Assembly (NCBI GenBank): GCA_003248805.1
Contig: QFQY01000108.1
Coordinates: 1 to 6,815, forward strand
Length of the DNA: 6,815 nt
DNA from: Chelatococcus sp.
GTDB taxonomy: Bacteria > Pseudomonadota > Alphaproteobacteria > Rhizobiales > Beijerinckiaceae
Reading direction: 5' to 3'
The notes beneath the pieces are model-generated. The model did not search any database, had not been told where the DNA came from, and worked only from the letters and a program-made list of their open reading frames with translations. Made by a program: the position numbers and the translations under genes. Positions 6,068-6,815 of the stretch are shown here, in pieces. Position 1 is the first letter of the stretch, and each line of letters begins with the position of its first letter.

Positions 6068-6099
6068 CCGGCGCCGTCCGCGCGAGCCGACGGCGCCGG
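6068..6099 (+). terminator. Strong GC hairpin after the binding-protein gene
   Basis: CCGGCGCCGTC (6068-6078) and GACGGCGCCGG (6089-6099) form a perfect 11-bp stem with a ten-base loop, starting seven bases after the stop codon. No U-run follows, so it is not a standard intrinsic terminator. In ABC operons such a stem often protects the 3' end of the abundant binding-protein mRNA or gives partial termination, so that the permease is made at lower level. The structure is seen; the effect is inferred. Confidence 0.65.
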
Positions 6100-6120
6100 C
6101 CGACGTTCACTGCCAATCGC

Positions 6121-6214
6121 GCCGCCATCCCGGGCTGGCCCTGGGGTCCATCGGAGGCCGCTCCGCCTTGCGATGGATCCGGGATCTTCGCTTCGCTGCG
6201 TCCGGGATGACGGC
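6121..6214. repeat. 94-bp palindromic intergenic element (REP/MITE-like)
   Basis: The ends GCCGCCATCCCGG (6121-6133) and CCGGGATGACGGC (6202-6214) are inverted repeats matching at 12 of 13 positions. Inside, TCCATCG (6147-6153) pairs with CGATGGA (6171-6177), and a further CCGGGAT (6179-6185) can replace the right end in pairing with ATCCCGG. The stretch CTTCGCTTCGCTGCG (6186-6200) lies between the two CCGGGAT copies. The look is of a dispersed palindromic repeat common in alphaproteobacterial intergenic DNA. It carries no gene and shows no obvious target-site duplication. Only one copy is in the window, so dispersal is not shown. Confidence 0.6.
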
Positions 6215-6292
6215 TTGCTTCCCTGCAAAGCCGATCACGGGCCTGTCGGATCGTCGTGGCGCAGCCTACGGGCATCTCCTGGATCTCGCCTC

Positions 6293-6815
6293 ATGTATCA
6301 ATGGGATTTCAGCTTCCTCTGGAGCTACCGCTGGCTCTTTCTGAACGGCCTCGGCATCACGGTCGCCTTCACGGTCGCGATCGTCGTGATCGGCCTTCTC
6401 GTCGGCCTTCTCGCCGCGTTGGCGAAGCTCTCCGCCTATGCGCCGCTGCGCTGGCTGGCACATGCCTATATCGAGGTTTTCCGCTGCACGCCGGTGCTGG
6501 TGCAACTGGTCTGGTTCTACTACGCGCTGCCGATCCTGAGCGGCATCGAGATCTCCGCCATCACCGCCTCCATCCTGGCGCTGTCGCTCTATGGCGGCTC
6601 CTTCTACGCGGAGATCATCCGCGGCGGCATCATCTCGATCGATCCGGGACAGACGGAAGCCGGCGCGGCACTCGGCATGACGCCGTTCCAGACGATGCGG
6701 CGGATCATCCTGCCCCAGGCGCTCAAGCGCATGGTGCCGCCGCTGATGAACCAGTCGATCATCCAGTTCAAGAACACCTCGCTGGTCTCGGTGCTGGCGG
6801 TGCCGGACCTGCTCT
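6293..6815 (+). CDS. Amino-acid ABC transporter permease (HisM/GlnP type), 3' truncated by window
   Basis: The first 174 residues of an inner-membrane permease of the polar amino acid uptake family are present; the gene runs off the window. After MYQWDFSFLWSYRWLFLNGL, the first helix (about 20-44) follows, then IEVFRCTPVLVQLVWFYYAL (60-79) with the family's FRxTPxLVQ motif, a helix at about 90-107, the conserved GGSFYAEIIRGGI (101-113), and the ATPase-docking EAA loop, EAGAALGMTPFQTMRRIILP (122-141, with Glu122, Gly128 and the terminal Leu-Pro). FKNTSLVSVLAVPDLL (159-174) is also typical. The ATG at 6293 matches the usual N-terminus, but its ribosome site is poor (GGA at 6281-6283). It follows the binding-protein gene by 231 bases that carry a strong hairpin and a palindromic element, so it is probably expressed at a lower level. 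A second permease and an ATPase gene are expected beyond the window. Confidence 0.94.
   Translation, partial: MYQWDFSFLWSYRWLFLNGLGITVAFTVAIVVIGLLVGLLAALAKLSAYAPLRWLAHAYIEVFRCTPVLVQLVWFYYALPILSGIEISAITASILALSLYGGSFYAEIIRGGIISIDPGQTEAGAALGMTPFQTMRRIILPQALKRMVPPLMNQSIIQFKNTSLVSVLAVPDLL

Noticed and set aside
1..6815. CRISPR array or phage defence system
   Set aside because: No regularly spaced direct repeats of suitable length and no nuclease, methylase or toxin-antitoxin-like genes were seen.

Overview
The window looks like chromosomal DNA of a GC-rich alphaproteobacterium, most likely from the order Hyphomicrobiales (Rhizobiales), perhaps Bosea-like. That rests on strong G/C preference at third codon positions, Shine-Dalgarno starts, an Lrp/AsnC regulator next to an amino-acid ABC transporter, and a short palindromic intergenic element whose GCCGTCATCCCGG-type ends resemble repeats I associate with this order. 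The genus is an impression, not a demonstration. All genes I accept lie on the + strand.

Left part (1-1385). The window opens inside a tRNA-Leu(CAA) gene that lacks only its seven 5' acceptor bases. About 1.1 kb of mostly non-coding DNA follows, holding one small two-helix membrane protein (490-732) and, after a sharply AT-rich island (1031-1120, 23 G+C in 90) with a nested inverted repeat, a second small membrane protein (1167-1385). I do not recognise either by name.

Right part (1450-6815). This reads as one functional unit for an amino acid or related amine. It holds an Lrp/AsnC regulator (1493-1936), a ThDP-dependent enzyme of the acetolactate synthase/2-oxoacid decarboxylase superfamily (2139-3935), a saccharopine dehydrogenase/lysine 6-dehydrogenase-like NAD(P) oxidoreductase (3989-5113), a family 3 solute-binding protein with a probable Tat signal (5210-6061), and a HisM/GlnP-type permease cut by the window edge (6293 onward). 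The simplest model is that the transporter imports the substrate, the dehydrogenase and the ThDP enzyme transform it in the cytoplasm, and the Lrp-like protein senses it. The substrate and the order of reactions cannot be read from the sequence.

The most distinctive non-coding signal is a pair of related operator-like arrays. GTTTC/GAAAC half-sites recur at exact 10-bp steps in front of the Lrp gene (1450, 1460, 1470) and in front of the ThDP operon (2023, 2033, 2043), giving two 15-bp boxes that match at 12 of 15 positions. They are good candidates for the regulator's own binding sites. Between binding-protein and permease genes lie a perfect 11-bp GC hairpin and a 94-bp palindromic element with 13-bp terminal inverted repeats, which may set the expression ratio of these two genes.
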